DNA of 30,557 nt, taken from assembly GCA_016302185.1 (NCBI GenBank), contig JAEDOC010000009.1, forward strand, positions 1 through 30,557, in the 5' to 3' direction. The notes under the pieces were generated by a model. That model saw only the letters and a list, made by a program, of their open reading frames with translations, did no database searches and was not told where the DNA came from. This document shows positions 15,708 to 23,480 of this stretch, in pieces (position 1 is the stretch's first letter; each line of letters starts with the position of its first letter). Both the position numbers and the translations under genes were made by a program. This stretch comes from Clostridium sp. GTDB taxonomy: Bacteria > Bacillota > Clostridia > Lachnospirales > Lachnospiraceae.

Positions 15708-17242
15708 ACGGCTGTTTCCCCTCCCTTCTGCGCTTCGGAACCGCCCATCATGAGAAGTCCCAGGTTATTCTCATTGGCCTCGCTGGCCATCATCTCACCG
15801 GTAATCTTGCCCTCATGGATTACAATAATCCGGTCAGACAGAGAGATAATCTCCTCCAGCTCCGCAGACACCAGTAGAACGCCTGCCCCCTGTTTTTTTG
15901 CTTTCTCCAGGGTGTTTCGAATCAGTTCGATAGCTCCGACATCGACACCACGGGTCGGCTGGGATGCCACCAGAAGTTTCTTATTCATGGATACCTCCCG
16001 GGCTACTACAACCTTCTGAGCGTTGCCTCCGGATAAGGAGGAGGTCGGAAGCTTATAGTCTGTCGGACGGATATCAAACTGTTCCACCATCTCTTTCGAA
16101 TAGGCATCCTGTGTCGACTGATTTAAAAGAGCACCCTTGGTAAACGGCGGCTGATCCAGCTGAACCGCAATCAGGTTCTCCTGAATCGTCATGGCACGGT
16201 TGAGTCCGCGGGTATTACGATCCTCCGGGATATGAGCCAGGCCGGCATCCCGAACCTTCTTCGGACTTAAATTAGCGATTTCTTTTCCATTTAAGAGAAT
16301 GGATCCTTTCTCCACCCGGCGCAGTCCGGTGATGGCCTCTACCAGCTCACTCTGACCGTTTCCGTCAATTCCCGCGATACCGACAATCTCTCCCTCCTTG
16401 ACAGACAGGGACATGCCGCGAATCTTGGAGGTTTCCTTCTGGCTGGGAATCCATACGTCCTTTACCTCAAGAATCGTCTCCCCTGCCTTGGAATAATCCT
16501 TGTCGATATTCAGGAAAACCTCACGACCGATCATTCGCTTGGTCAGATCCAGCGGAGAAGTCTCGTTTTTATTTACCGTGCCCATGTAATTACCCTGGCG
16601 CATGACGGAAATCCGGTCAGAAATCTCCATAACCTCGTTTAATTTATGGGAAATGAAGACAAGGGATTTGCCTCCCTGCTTCAGGTTATTCAAAATCTCA
16701 AATAATCTTCTGGCCTCCTGTGGCGTCAGCACCGCAGTCGGCTCATCCAGAATAATGATTTCCGCTCCACGCATCAGTGTCTTGATGATCTCCACACGCT
16801 GCGCTTCACCAACAGAAATCTGGCTTACCTTCTTATCCAGCTGTACTTCCATGTTGTACCTGCGGATATATTCCTCTACTTCCTTCCGTGCCTTGTCAAA
16901 ATCTATGGTCAGACCCTTTTTCGGCTCGAATCCGAGAATGATATTCTCCAGAACCGTCAGCTCATTGACAAGCATGAACTCCTGGTGAACCATACCGATT
17001 CCATGCTCAATAGCAATCTTTGGCGTAATCGTTCCCATCTTCTCCCCGTTGACATAGATCTCACCATCATCAATGGGATACATACCGTACAGAAGTTTCA
17101 TCATGGTGGACTTACCTGCACCATTCTCTCCAATCAGGGAATGAATTTCTCCCGGCTTTAAGGTAAATTCACCATTCTTTACTGCCTGTACCTGGCCGAA
17201 ATTCTTGACAATCCCTTTCATCTCCACTACGTAATTGTTCAT
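15704..17242 (-). CDS. Nucleoside ABC transporter ATP-binding protein, double NBD (NupO-type)
   Basis: This 512-residue protein contains two fused nucleotide-binding domains that power the importer. NBD1 has a full Walker A (GENGAGKS, 38-45), a signature ISVGEAQ (142-148) and Walker B with LDEP (165-168). NBD2 has a degenerate Walker A (GIDGNGQS, 291-298, lacking the usual Lys), signature LSGGNAQ (403-409) and ASQPTRGVD (426-434). This asymmetry is usual in sugar/nucleoside double ATPases such as RbsA and NupO. It is separated from the binding-protein gene by a strong terminator. Confidence 0.93.
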   Translation of the reverse strand: MNNYVVEMKGIVKNFGQVQAVKNGEFTLKPGEIHSLIGENGAGKSTMMKLLYGMYPIDDGEIYVNGEKMGTITPKIAIEHGIGMVHQEFMLVNELTVLENIILGFEPKKGLTIDFDKARKEVEEYIRRYNMEVQLDKKVSQISVGEAQRVEIIKTLMRGAEIIILDEPTAVLTPQEARRLFEILNNLKQGGKSLVFISHKLNEVMEISDRISVMRQGNYMGTVNKNETSPLDLTKRMIGREVFLNIDKDYSKAGETILEVKDVWIPSQKETSKIRGMSLSVKEGEIVGIAGIDGNGQSELVEAITGLRRVEKGSILLNGKEIANLSPKKVRDAGLAHIPEDRNTRGLNRAMTIQENLIAVQLDQPPFTKGALLNQSTQDAYSKEMVEQFDIRPTDYKLPTSSLSGGNAQKVVVAREVSMNKKLLVASQPTRGVDVGAIELIRNTLEKAKKQGAGVLLVSAELEEIISLSDRIIVIHEGKITGEMMASEANENNLGLLMMGGSEAQKGGETAV

Positions 17243-17298
17243 TCGTTCACCCTCTCAACAAAAGAAACCGCGGGGGATCCTTCTTTTGCCTGCCTTGT

Positions 17299-17335
17299 AA
17301 AAAGAACAGGGATCTGTATTTCTCAGATCCCTGTT
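17299..17335 (-). terminator. Strong intrinsic terminator between the binding-protein gene and the transporter genes
   Basis: A perfect 12-bp stem (AACAGGGATCTG with CAGATCCCTGTT) closes a 7-nt loop; CTTTTT follows on the minus strand, and T6 on the plus strand. It should stop most transcripts after the BMP gene and let a fraction through to the ATPase, giving more binding protein than membrane complex. Confidence 0.85.
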
Positions 17336-17356
17336 TTTTCATTATACGCCTGTCGA

Positions 17357-18481
17357 TTATGCCTGCGGGCCAAATCCCTCGTAATTGTCTACTACGATTT
17401 CGCCGGAGATAATCTTCTCAGCAAGTTCATCACATTTGTCTACGATATCCTGCGGGAACTTGTCGCCAAGTGCTTCTTTCATAACAGAGAAGTCAGTTAA
17501 GCTTACACCGCCTTCGGTCAGAGACAGATACTTAGTAGAGCCGCCCTCGAAGGTGCCTTCTACTACAGACTGGATAACCAGATAGCATGCATTGTCAACT
17601 CTCTTCACCATGGAAGTAAGCACAGAACCCGGCTGATCTGCATCCTGGTTTAAGTCAACGCCGATTGCGTATTTGCCAGCCTCTTTTGCAGCCTCAAGGA
17701 TACCAACACCGGTACCGGATGCTACGTTCATAACGATATCAGCGCCCTGCTCATACTGAGCCAGAGTCAGTTCTTTGCCCTTTAACGGATCAGACCATGC
17801 GCCTGCGAATGCCTGAAGGATCTTGATGTCCGGATCGATGTATTTTGCACCCTGCTCATAGCCAACATAGAAGTCATGAAGAACCGGGATATCCATACCG
17901 CCTACCCAGCCGATGATCTTGTCTTCGTTTACATTTTCAATATCAGTTTTGGTGGTAAACATCGCCGCTGCCGCACCGGCCAGGAAAGATCCCTGGTTCT
18001 GAGCGAAGCTGATGGACTCAACGTTCGGAAGGTCAACCGTGGTATCAATCACTGCGAACTTGGTATCCGGATAGTTCGGGCCATGCTCGATAATGTAATC
18101 AGCGATGTTGGAGGATGCGCCGATAATTAAATCATAGCCTTCCTCACAAGCTGCTACCAGGTTTGCCTCCCACTCTTCTGCGGTGGTTCCCTCAAGGCTC
18201 TTTAACTCGATGCCGAAATCCTCTTTTGCTTTTTCTGCACCCATGTTACAAGAGTCATTGTAGCTCTTGTCACCTAAGTTACCGGTGTAAACAACGCAGA
18301 CACGAATCGGATCGCCGCTCTCCTCTGCTGCCGCCTCGGTCTCAGCTGCTTCGGTCTCTGCAGCCTCTGCCTTTGTCTCCTCAGCCTTGGTCTCTGCCGG
18401 AGCCGCCTCCTTGCTTCCGCATGCGGTCATGCTGACACACATTGCAGCTGCAAGCATTACGCTTACTACTTTCTTTCTCAT
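17357..18481 (-). CDS. BMP family nucleoside-binding lipoprotein
   Basis: The 374-residue extracytoplasmic substrate-binding protein belongs to the BMP/PnrA family (NupN, TmpC), whose members bind nucleosides. It has a signal peptide with lipobox ending SMTAC (Cys21), then an Ala/Glu/Thr/Lys-rich linker (about 22-55), then the binding domain with motifs GDKSYNDSC, IIGASSNIADYI, SFAQNQGSFLAGAAAAM and IGWVGGMDIPVLHDFYVGYEQGA. It is the first gene of the operon. The reading frame stays open for 37 codons upstream, but the ATG at 18481 directly precedes the signal peptide and has AAGGAGG 7 nt away, so that start was chosen. Confidence 0.93.
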   Translation of the reverse strand: MRKKVVSVMLAAAMCVSMTACGSKEAAPAETKAEETKAEAAETEAAETEAAAEESGDPIRVCVVYTGNLGDKSYNDSCNMGAEKAKEDFGIELKSLEGTTAEEWEANLVAACEEGYDLIIGASSNIADYIIEHGPNYPDTKFAVIDTTVDLPNVESISFAQNQGSFLAGAAAAMFTTKTDIENVNEDKIIGWVGGMDIPVLHDFYVGYEQGAKYIDPDIKILQAFAGAWSDPLKGKELTLAQYEQGADIVMNVASGTGVGILEAAKEAGKYAIGVDLNQDADQPGSVLTSMVKRVDNACYLVIQSVVEGTFEGGSTKYLSLTEGGVSLTDFSVMKEALGDKFPQDIVDKCDELAEKIISGEIVVDNYEGFGPQA

Positions 18482-18488
18482 TTTTCTT

Positions 18489-18493
18489 CCTCC
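18489..18493 (-). promoter_or_regulatory. Ribosome binding site deciding the BMP lipoprotein start
   Basis: GGAGG, part of AAGGAGG, lies 7 nt before ATG 18479-18481. It rejects an in-frame upstream start at 18592 that would bury the signal peptide. Confidence 0.8.
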
Positions 18494-18521
18494 TTCTTTC
18501 ATAGAAAGCTTCTTTTTTTCT

Positions 18522-18574
18522 CCTGAATCTCCATGCTTCAGACATTCGGAGAATGAAACTTCTTCCTTTTCAGG
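18522..18574 (-). promoter_or_regulatory. Nested stem in the nucleoside-operon leader RNA
   Basis: CCTGAA (transcribed from 18569-18574) pairs with TTCAGG (18522-18527), and inside it TCTCC (18548-18552) pairs with GGAGA (18528-18532). It directly follows the attenuator-like hairpin. No known riboswitch consensus was recognised. Confidence 0.35.
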
Positions 18575-18616
18575 CAAAAAATAAAACATCAAGAACAGAC
18601 TTCTTCATGTTTTATT
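18575..18616 (-). terminator. Terminator or attenuator hairpin in the nucleoside-operon leader
   Basis: AATAAAACAT/ATGTTTTATT (10 bp) stacks on AAGAA/TTCTT (5 bp) across a single mismatch, with a 5-nt loop, and is followed by TTTT on the minus strand. It starts only a few bases after the expected transcription start of the operon promoter, and it could also end hflX transcripts. Confidence 0.6.
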
Positions 18617-18626
18617 CTTTTAGGAT

Positions 18627-18656
18627 ATTTTACTATTGTTTTACATATTTTGTCAA
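18627..18656 (-). promoter_or_regulatory. Candidate promoter of the nucleoside operon
   Basis: TTGACA (-35, consensus), an 18-bp spacer and TAAAAT (-10) on the minus strand, about 145 bp before the BMP gene start and about 50 bp after the hflX stop. Confidence 0.55.
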
Positions 18657-18706
18657 TATTCTTTCCACAAATTGACATTTATTGAGTTATGTCTGATATT
18701 TTTCTG

Positions 18707-19969
18707 TCAAATTCCATTCTGCCGTATCAGTCCGGAATATATCTCTGCAGGCACATAGGCCGTGACGAAGATGCCATCCTCCCGGTATTCTTCCGTAAGC
18801 AGCTGTCCCGCCTTGCGGATGAGCTGAATCCTGCCAGCCTCCGGATAAGGAAACAGACGTTCCAGATAGATCTTCCGGTTTCTCAGAATCATTTCCAGAA
18901 TATCCAGCAGTTCTTCGATACCGTCACCGGTCTTTGCGGAGATCCTGACCTGATAATCAGAATGGAGATCCTTCAAAATCACCGTCTGATCCAGACGATC
19001 CGTTTTATTAAACACCGTGACCACTGTCTTGTCTCCGATCTCCAGCTGACGCAGCGTCTCATAAACAATGTGGAGCTGTGTATCCATCTGTGAATTGGAG
19101 CAGTCCACCACATGAAGAATGATATCGCTGTAGCAGGCCTCCTCCAGCGTGCTGCGGAACGCTTCAATCAAATGATGGGGCAGCTTCCGGATAAAACCGA
19201 CCGTATCCGTCAGAAGGATCTGCTGACCGCTGGGCAGCACCAGATTCCTGGTGGTGGGATCCAGCGTGGCAAACAGCTTGTCCTCCGCCAGGATACCGGC
19301 GCCGGTCAGTCTGTTTAACAGTGTGGATTTTCCTGCATTGGTATATCCGACGATAGCTGCCGTCAGATTGTAATTTTTCTCCCTCTGTTTTCTCTGCACG
19401 TCCCGGTGGCGTTTGACCGACTCCAGCTCCGCCTTCAGCTGGCCGATACGATCGTGAATCAGCCGTCTGTCCACCTCCAGCTTTTTCTCACCCGGTCCTC
19501 TGGTACCGATACCGCCGCCCAGACGGGACAGAGAGCTTCTAAGACCCACAAGGCGGGCCGCCCGGTATTTTAGCTGAGCCAGCTCTACCTGAATCTTTCC
19601 TTCACTGGTAGTAGCATGGGAAGCGAAGATATCCAGAATCACCATGGTACGATCCATCACCTTGGTCTCCAGTGCATCCTCTAAGTTTCTCATCTGGGCC
19701 GGAGACAGCTCATCATCACAGACGATGCCGGTGGCACAAAGCGCCCCCAGAAGTTCCCGAACCTCATCGATCTTGCCCTTTCCAAGGTAAGTTCCCGGAT
19801 GAATCCGTTCCCGGTTCTGAATGACACGCCCCACGGTTGTCGCGCCTGCCGTCTTTACCAGCTCCGCCAGCTCATCCACCGAGGCTTCCGTATCATCCTC
19901 CTCTGAGGTACTGACCGCCACCAGTATCACCCGTTCCTCCAGCTCCTTTAACTCAATTAATTCTGCCAT
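18707..19969 (-). CDS. hflX: GTPase HflX (ribosome-associated)
   Basis: HflX is a translational GTPase that binds the 50S subunit and splits stalled 70S ribosomes. The 420-residue protein has the N-terminal HflX domain with the glycine-rich GGGIGTRGPGEKKLE (151-164), a coiled linker (165-200) and the G domain: GYTNAGKS (208-215), DTVGF (255-259) and NKTD (321-324). It is the last gene of the scpA operon. Its ATG lies inside the end of the lipoprotein gene (17-nt overlap), with GGAG rather far upstream (13 nt), so translation probably depends on coupling. Confidence 0.96.
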   Translation of the reverse strand: MAELIELKELEERVILVAVSTSEEDDTEASVDELAELVKTAGATTVGRVIQNRERIHPGTYLGKGKIDEVRELLGALCATGIVCDDELSPAQMRNLEDALETKVMDRTMVILDIFASHATTSEGKIQVELAQLKYRAARLVGLRSSLSRLGGGIGTRGPGEKKLEVDRRLIHDRIGQLKAELESVKRHRDVQRKQREKNYNLTAAIVGYTNAGKSTLLNRLTGAGILAEDKLFATLDPTTRNLVLPSGQQILLTDTVGFIRKLPHHLIEAFRSTLEEACYSDIILHVVDCSNSQMDTQLHIVYETLRQLEIGDKTVVTVFNKTDRLDQTVILKDLHSDYQVRISAKTGDGIEELLDILEMILRNRKIYLERLFPYPEAGRIQLIRKAGQLLTEEYREDGIFVTAYVPAEIYSGLIRQNGI

Positions 19970-20582
19970 CTAAAAACGCAATCTCCTTTTCCAGCTTTTC
20001 TGTCATGCCATAGGCGGAAGCATACTCCTGAAAAATCTCCAGCGCTTTGGCAAATTCTCCCTGCTTCTCATAAGCTGCACCTATATTGTACGAAAGCAGC
20101 TGTTTTGCCTCCTGAATCAGCGTCTCGTCACCACTCTCTTCCGCCAGTGCAAGCCCCTCTTCAAAGGCAGAAACCGCATCTTCGCCATTTCCTTCCTCCA
20201 AAAATGCAAGTCCCTTTTCATTGACAAGCTGCACCTCTGCACGGTTTCGGCAGCGAAGATACTCCGTTTTTTTACCGTCCACCTCCGCCAGTATCTCATA
20301 GGTGTGGACAGCTGCCTCGTAATCTCCCAGTCGGTACTCCGCCTCGCCCCGGTACTTCAGAATATCCAGCTCAAACTCATCCACAACACCATCCGCCTCT
20401 TTTAAGGCGGTATCAAAGGAAACGACTGCCTCCTCCAACTGCTCCTGATTCATCTGTTCAATGCCCTGAAGTCTGGCCTCTCTCGCCTTCTTCGGCTCTC
20501 CGCAGCCGGAAAGAAGAAGCGCTGCCGCACACAGAGCCGCTGCACACCGGAATTTCTTCCCGTTTTCTCTCTTTGTCCGCAT
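19953..20582 (-). CDS. Tetratricopeptide-repeat lipoprotein
   Basis: The 209-residue protein starts with a basic N-terminus, a hydrophobic signal (12-26) and a lipobox LLSGC (Cys27), so it should be anchored on the outer face of the membrane. The rest is helical repeats of TPR type: about 36-62 (EQLEEAVVSFDTALKEA), 73-100 (AEYRLGDYEAAVHTYEIL), 120-150 (KGLAFLEEGNGEDAVSAFEEGL) and 163-195 (NIGAAYEKQGEFAKALEIFQEY). Such repeats bind proteins; the partner is unknown. It lies between dut and hflX and overlaps the hflX start by 17 nt. Confidence 0.8.
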   Translation of the reverse strand: MRTKRENGKKFRCAAALCAAALLLSGCGEPKKAREARLQGIEQMNQEQLEEAVVSFDTALKEADGVVDEFELDILKYRGEAEYRLGDYEAAVHTYEILAEVDGKKTEYLRCRNRAEVQLVNEKGLAFLEEGNGEDAVSAFEEGLALAEESGDETLIQEAKQLLSYNIGAAYEKQGEFAKALEIFQEYASAYGMTEKLEKEIAFLDGRIN

Positions 20583-20603
20583 TCCGCACCCGTCCTTCTT
20601 TCT

Positions 20604-21035
20604 TTAATTTTTCCCGGTGCTTCCGTGGCCGCCCCGATCTGCATGCCCCAGCGTCCTGGCCTCTTCAAACTGAATTACCGGCTGATGCTCCATAATCCTG
20701 AACTGGCAGATCCGATCTCCCACCTGAATTCTGGTATCTCTCAGTGCATAGGCCGGAAAAAACCACTGATCATTGTCGCCGCAATAGGATTCATCAATCA
20801 CACCCATGCTGTTGGTCTGGATAATACCGAAATTCTTAAATGTACTGCTTCTTGGCACCACATGAGCCTCATAACCCTGCGGCAGCTCCATGGCAATTCC
20901 CAGGGGAATCAAAGCGAATTCTCCCTTTTTCAGTTCCACTTCCTTTGCCGCCCGCAGATCAATCCAGTCTGATTTGCCGTCAATGTAGGTTAATTTTTCA
21001 ATCTCTTTCGAAAGATACTTAATCTTTATCTTCAT
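20604..21035 (-). CDS. dut: dUTP diphosphatase (trimeric dUTPase)
   Basis: dUTPase hydrolyses dUTP to dUMP and PPi, keeping uracil out of DNA. From the ATG at 21035 the protein has 143 residues. The five trimeric-dUTPase motifs appear in order: SDWIDLRA (motif 1, in place of the common AGYDLxA), PRSS (2), GVIDESYCGD (3, with catalytic Asp and the base-stacking Tyr), GDRICQFRI (4) and RGGHGSTG (5, His where Phe is usual) at the extreme C-terminus. The ATG was chosen because GGAGG lies 8 nt upstream; it sits inside scpB, giving a 17-nt overlap. Confidence 0.9.
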   Translation of the reverse strand: MKIKIKYLSKEIEKLTYIDGKSDWIDLRAAKEVELKKGEFALIPLGIAMELPQGYEAHVVPRSSTFKNFGIIQTNSMGVIDESYCGDNDQWFFPAYALRDTRIQVGDRICQFRIMEHQPVIQFEEARTLGHADRGGHGSTGKN

Positions 21036-21657
21036 GTTCATTTCCTCCGTCATGATTGCCATCCTGCGCTTCCTCCGGAAGCCGCTCCAGCTTAAGCTCC
21101 TCCTCGGTCTCCAAGCGCAGCTCATCCAATTGCCCCGGCTTTATCTCCGGCAGCTCTTTCGTGGAGCCGACGCCAAATCGCCGCAGAAATTCTTCCGTGG
21201 TCGCAAACAGAGCCGGCCTCCCAGGTGCGTCCAGACGCCCCACCTCATACACCAGGTTGTACTCAATCAGGCGGTTCACTGCATGATCCGATTTGACACC
21301 GCGGATTTTTTCAATCTCCAGCTTGGTTACCGGCTGCTTATAGGCAATGATGGACAGCGTCTCCAGAACCACATCCGTCAGTACCTGCTTTTTCGGTGCC
21401 GATGCCACACGAATCAGATTCTCATAGTACTCTGCTCTGGTACACATCTGGTAGCTGTCCTCCAGCCTTATGATCTGCATCCCCCGATTTTCTTCCTCAT
21501 ACCGCACCTTTAAGCGCTCCACCACTGTCCGCGCCGTCTCCATATCCCGATCCAGCGCTGCCGCCAGCTGCTTTAACTCCACCGATTTTCCCATTGTAAA
21601 GAGGACGGCCTCCACAATAGCCTCTTCCTCCGAAAATACCATGTTTTCCTGCTTCAT
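21019..21657 (-). CDS. scpB: Segregation and condensation protein B
   Basis: ScpB is a winged-helix partner that, with ScpA, bridges the heads of the SMC condensin complex for chromosome compaction and segregation. The 212-residue protein has two winged-helix domains (about 8-85 and 90-165), with hallmark stretches EAVLFTMGKSVELKQLA, VLETLSIIAYKQPVTKLEIEKIRGVKS-type sequence and LYSIRR-equivalent VGRLDAPGRPALFATTEEFLRRFG. The tail is acidic (from about 175). It follows scpA by 14 bp. Confidence 0.94.
   Translation of the reverse strand: MKQENMVFSEEEAIVEAVLFTMGKSVELKQLAAALDRDMETARTVVERLKVRYEEENRGMQIIRLEDSYQMCTRAEYYENLIRVASAPKKQVLTDVVLETLSIIAYKQPVTKLEIEKIRGVKSDHAVNRLIEYNLVYEVGRLDAPGRPALFATTEEFLRRFGVGSTKELPEIKPGQLDELRLETEEELKLERLPEEAQDGNHDGGNEHEDKD
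21044..21048 (-). promoter_or_regulatory. Ribosome binding site deciding the dUTPase start
   Basis: GGAGG, inside the end of scpB, lies 8 nt before ATG 21033-21035. Other in-frame ATGs are too close to it or upstream of it. Confidence 0.75.
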
Positions 21658-21671
21658 GTGCTTCCTGTTCC

Positions 21672-22520
21672 TTATACTCCTGCTTCTTCCGGACCCTGCT
21701 TGTCCCGGCCATCCTCTTCCCGCGTCTCAAAATCTGCTTCCACCCCGGCAAGAGAAATCTCCTCCTCTTCCCCTTCCGGTTCCAGCGTCTCAATATACAT
21801 ATCCTCAAAGGCAGCTTCCTGGGTCAGATGGATTTTGCCCAGCTTCATCAATTCCAGCACTGCCAGGAAGGTCACGACCACATCCAGCCGATCCGCCTGC
21901 CGCTCCAGCATCTGGCGAAAGCTGAAGCTGCGGTGGCTTCTGGCATAATGCATCACAGAACTGATCCGCTGCTCTAAGCTGACCGGCTCTTTCCGGATCG
22001 TACCAAAACGGCTTCGCACCGGATCAATCTTATCCTCTCTTCGCTTCATCACGGAATCGAAGATCTGCTGTAGCTTTGCCAGTGTCAATCCGTCCAGAAG
22101 CTGATCCAAATCCACCGGCGGTTCATATTTTGCCACTTCTTTTGGAATCGTCGGTGCCTTATAAAAGAAGGACTCCGCCTCCTGCTCTCGTTCCTCCAGC
22201 TCCTGTGCCATCAGCTTATACATCTTGTATTCCAGAAGACGACGCACCAGCTCTGCTCTGGGGTCCTCCTCGTCCTCTTCTTCCTCATCCTCTGCCGGCA
22301 GAAGCATCCGGGACTTAATGTCAATCAGCGTGGCAGCCATCACCAGAAATTCACTGACCACGTCTAAGTCCTCCTTCTCCATCCGGCTCACGTAATCCAG
22401 ATACTGCTCTGTGATGGTTACGATGGGAATATCATAGATGCTTACCTTATTCTTTTCAATCAGATGGAGCAGCAGATCCAGCGGCCCCTCAAAGTGTTCC
22501 AGTTTATAGCAAATCTCCAT
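21672..22520 (-). CDS. scpA: Segregation and condensation protein A
   Basis: ScpA is the kleisin that closes the SMC ring. The 282-residue protein has the family N-terminus (LEHFEGPLDLLLHLIEKNKVSIYDIPI), the conserved FLVMAATLIDIKSRMLLP segment, an acidic low-complexity stretch (about 78-86), and a C-terminal winged helix with VVTFLAVLELMKLGKIHLTQE-type sequence. A further 30-residue acidic tail (GEEEEISLAGVEADFETREEDG) follows. It is the first gene of the scpA-scpB-dut-lipoprotein-hflX operon, with a promoter inside the end of the upstream gene. Confidence 0.94.
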   Translation of the reverse strand: MEICYKLEHFEGPLDLLLHLIEKNKVSIYDIPIVTITEQYLDYVSRMEKEDLDVVSEFLVMAATLIDIKSRMLLPAEDEEEEDEEDPRAELVRRLLEYKMYKLMAQELEEREQEAESFFYKAPTIPKEVAKYEPPVDLDQLLDGLTLAKLQQIFDSVMKRREDKIDPVRSRFGTIRKEPVSLEQRISSVMHYARSHRSFSFRQMLERQADRLDVVVTFLAVLELMKLGKIHLTQEAAFEDMYIETLEPEGEEEEISLAGVEADFETREEDGRDKQGPEEAGV

Positions 22521-22564
22521 GTCACACCGATTCTATCCTTTTTCTTCTGCGTCTTATGCGAAAT

Positions 22565-22593
22565 AGTATACCAGAGGTTCTACGTTCCTGCAA
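22565..22593 (-). promoter_or_regulatory. Promoter of the scpA operon
   Basis: TTGCAG (-35), a 17-bp spacer and TATACT (-10) on the minus strand. The -35 region lies inside the last codons of the metallophosphoesterase gene, about 45 bp upstream of scpA. Confidence 0.6.
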
Positions 22594-23443
22594 CCGTAAC
22601 CCATACCAGCTGCGGCCGGTCATTCAGCCGGATATTGATGGAATGGGTTCCCAGTCCCCGGCCGACAATCATCGTTTTTCCATCCTTATCAAACCGTCCG
22701 GCACAGCAGGGAAGAAAAAACTGGTACTGCGGCGTCATCACTCCGCCCAGAAAGGGCAGGCGGATAGTTCCCCCATGAAAATGACCGCAAAGGGTCAGAT
22801 CTGCCCCCCACCGGCAGCAATCCTCAAAAAACAGCGGGGAATGGAGCAGCAGGATCTGGAATCGTTCCCGATCCGCTTTTCCGACCCGGGACAGCTCACC
22901 CTCCTCCAGCTTCGGCACCGTAAAATGGTGGCGGTAATACCGCTCCTTTAAATTACAGCCGGTGATCCGGATATCAGATCCAAAGCATTCGCCGGAATCT
23001 GTCAGATAATGAACTCCCGCGCGCCTTAGCTGCTTCACAAAATACGGATACCGTTCCCCGTACTTTTCCCGTTCCCGCTTCATCCGCTCCTCATGGTTTC
23101 CATTGGCATAATACACCGGATACTTTGATGCCAACCGTTTTACCAGAGCCAGGGTCACCCGCAGATCACACGTCTTTTTGCAGACCATCATATCGCCGCC
23201 AATCAGAATGCCATCCGGATGAATCCGCTCAATCTCCTGCAGAAGTGTCTCATTCTCCCTGCCGAATTCTCTGCTATGCAGATCCGTCAGAAAAACGAAG
23301 TTCCTCTCCCCCTCTTTTATCTTGTCCGAACAAATCCGGAAATGCTCTGTAACAAAATGTGATTTTTCATATTCCGAGCGGAGATACAGCCCCGCTCCTA
23401 CACTTACCAGCCCTGCCAGACAGGCATTCCACATAGTCTCCAC
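22580..23443 (-). CDS. Membrane-associated metallophosphoesterase (YkuE/YaeI-like)
   Basis: The 287-residue protein is a calcineurin-type phosphoesterase with a dinuclear metal site. Motifs in order: DLH (Asp54, His56), GGDMM (Asp84), GNHEE (Asn116, His117), LLLHSP, and GHFHGG. An N-terminal hydrophobic segment (about 6-20) may anchor it in the membrane. The protein resembles YkuE/YaeI and LpxH-like relatives in Gram-positive bacteria; the substrate (a phospholipid headgroup, a nucleotide, or other phosphoester) cannot be told. It precedes the scpA operon, which has its own promoter. Confidence 0.88.
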   Translation of the reverse strand: METMWNACLAGLVSVGAGLYLRSEYEKSHFVTEHFRICSDKIKEGERNFVFLTDLHSREFGRENETLLQEIERIHPDGILIGGDMMVCKKTCDLRVTLALVKRLASKYPVYYANGNHEERMKREREKYGERYPYFVKQLRRAGVHYLTDSGECFGSDIRITGCNLKERYYRHHFTVPKLEEGELSRVGKADRERFQILLLHSPLFFEDCCRWGADLTLCGHFHGGTIRLPFLGGVMTPQYQFFLPCCAGRFDKDGKTMIVGRGLGTHSINIRLNDRPQLVWVTVAGT

Positions 23444-23480
23444 TCCCTTTTTTCAGCCTATGTTCATCTTACACGGAAAG

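Noticed and set aside
18482..18620. Purine or other known riboswitch in the nucleoside-operon leader
   Set aside because: The conserved core sequences of the purine class are not seen; only generic stems can be supported.
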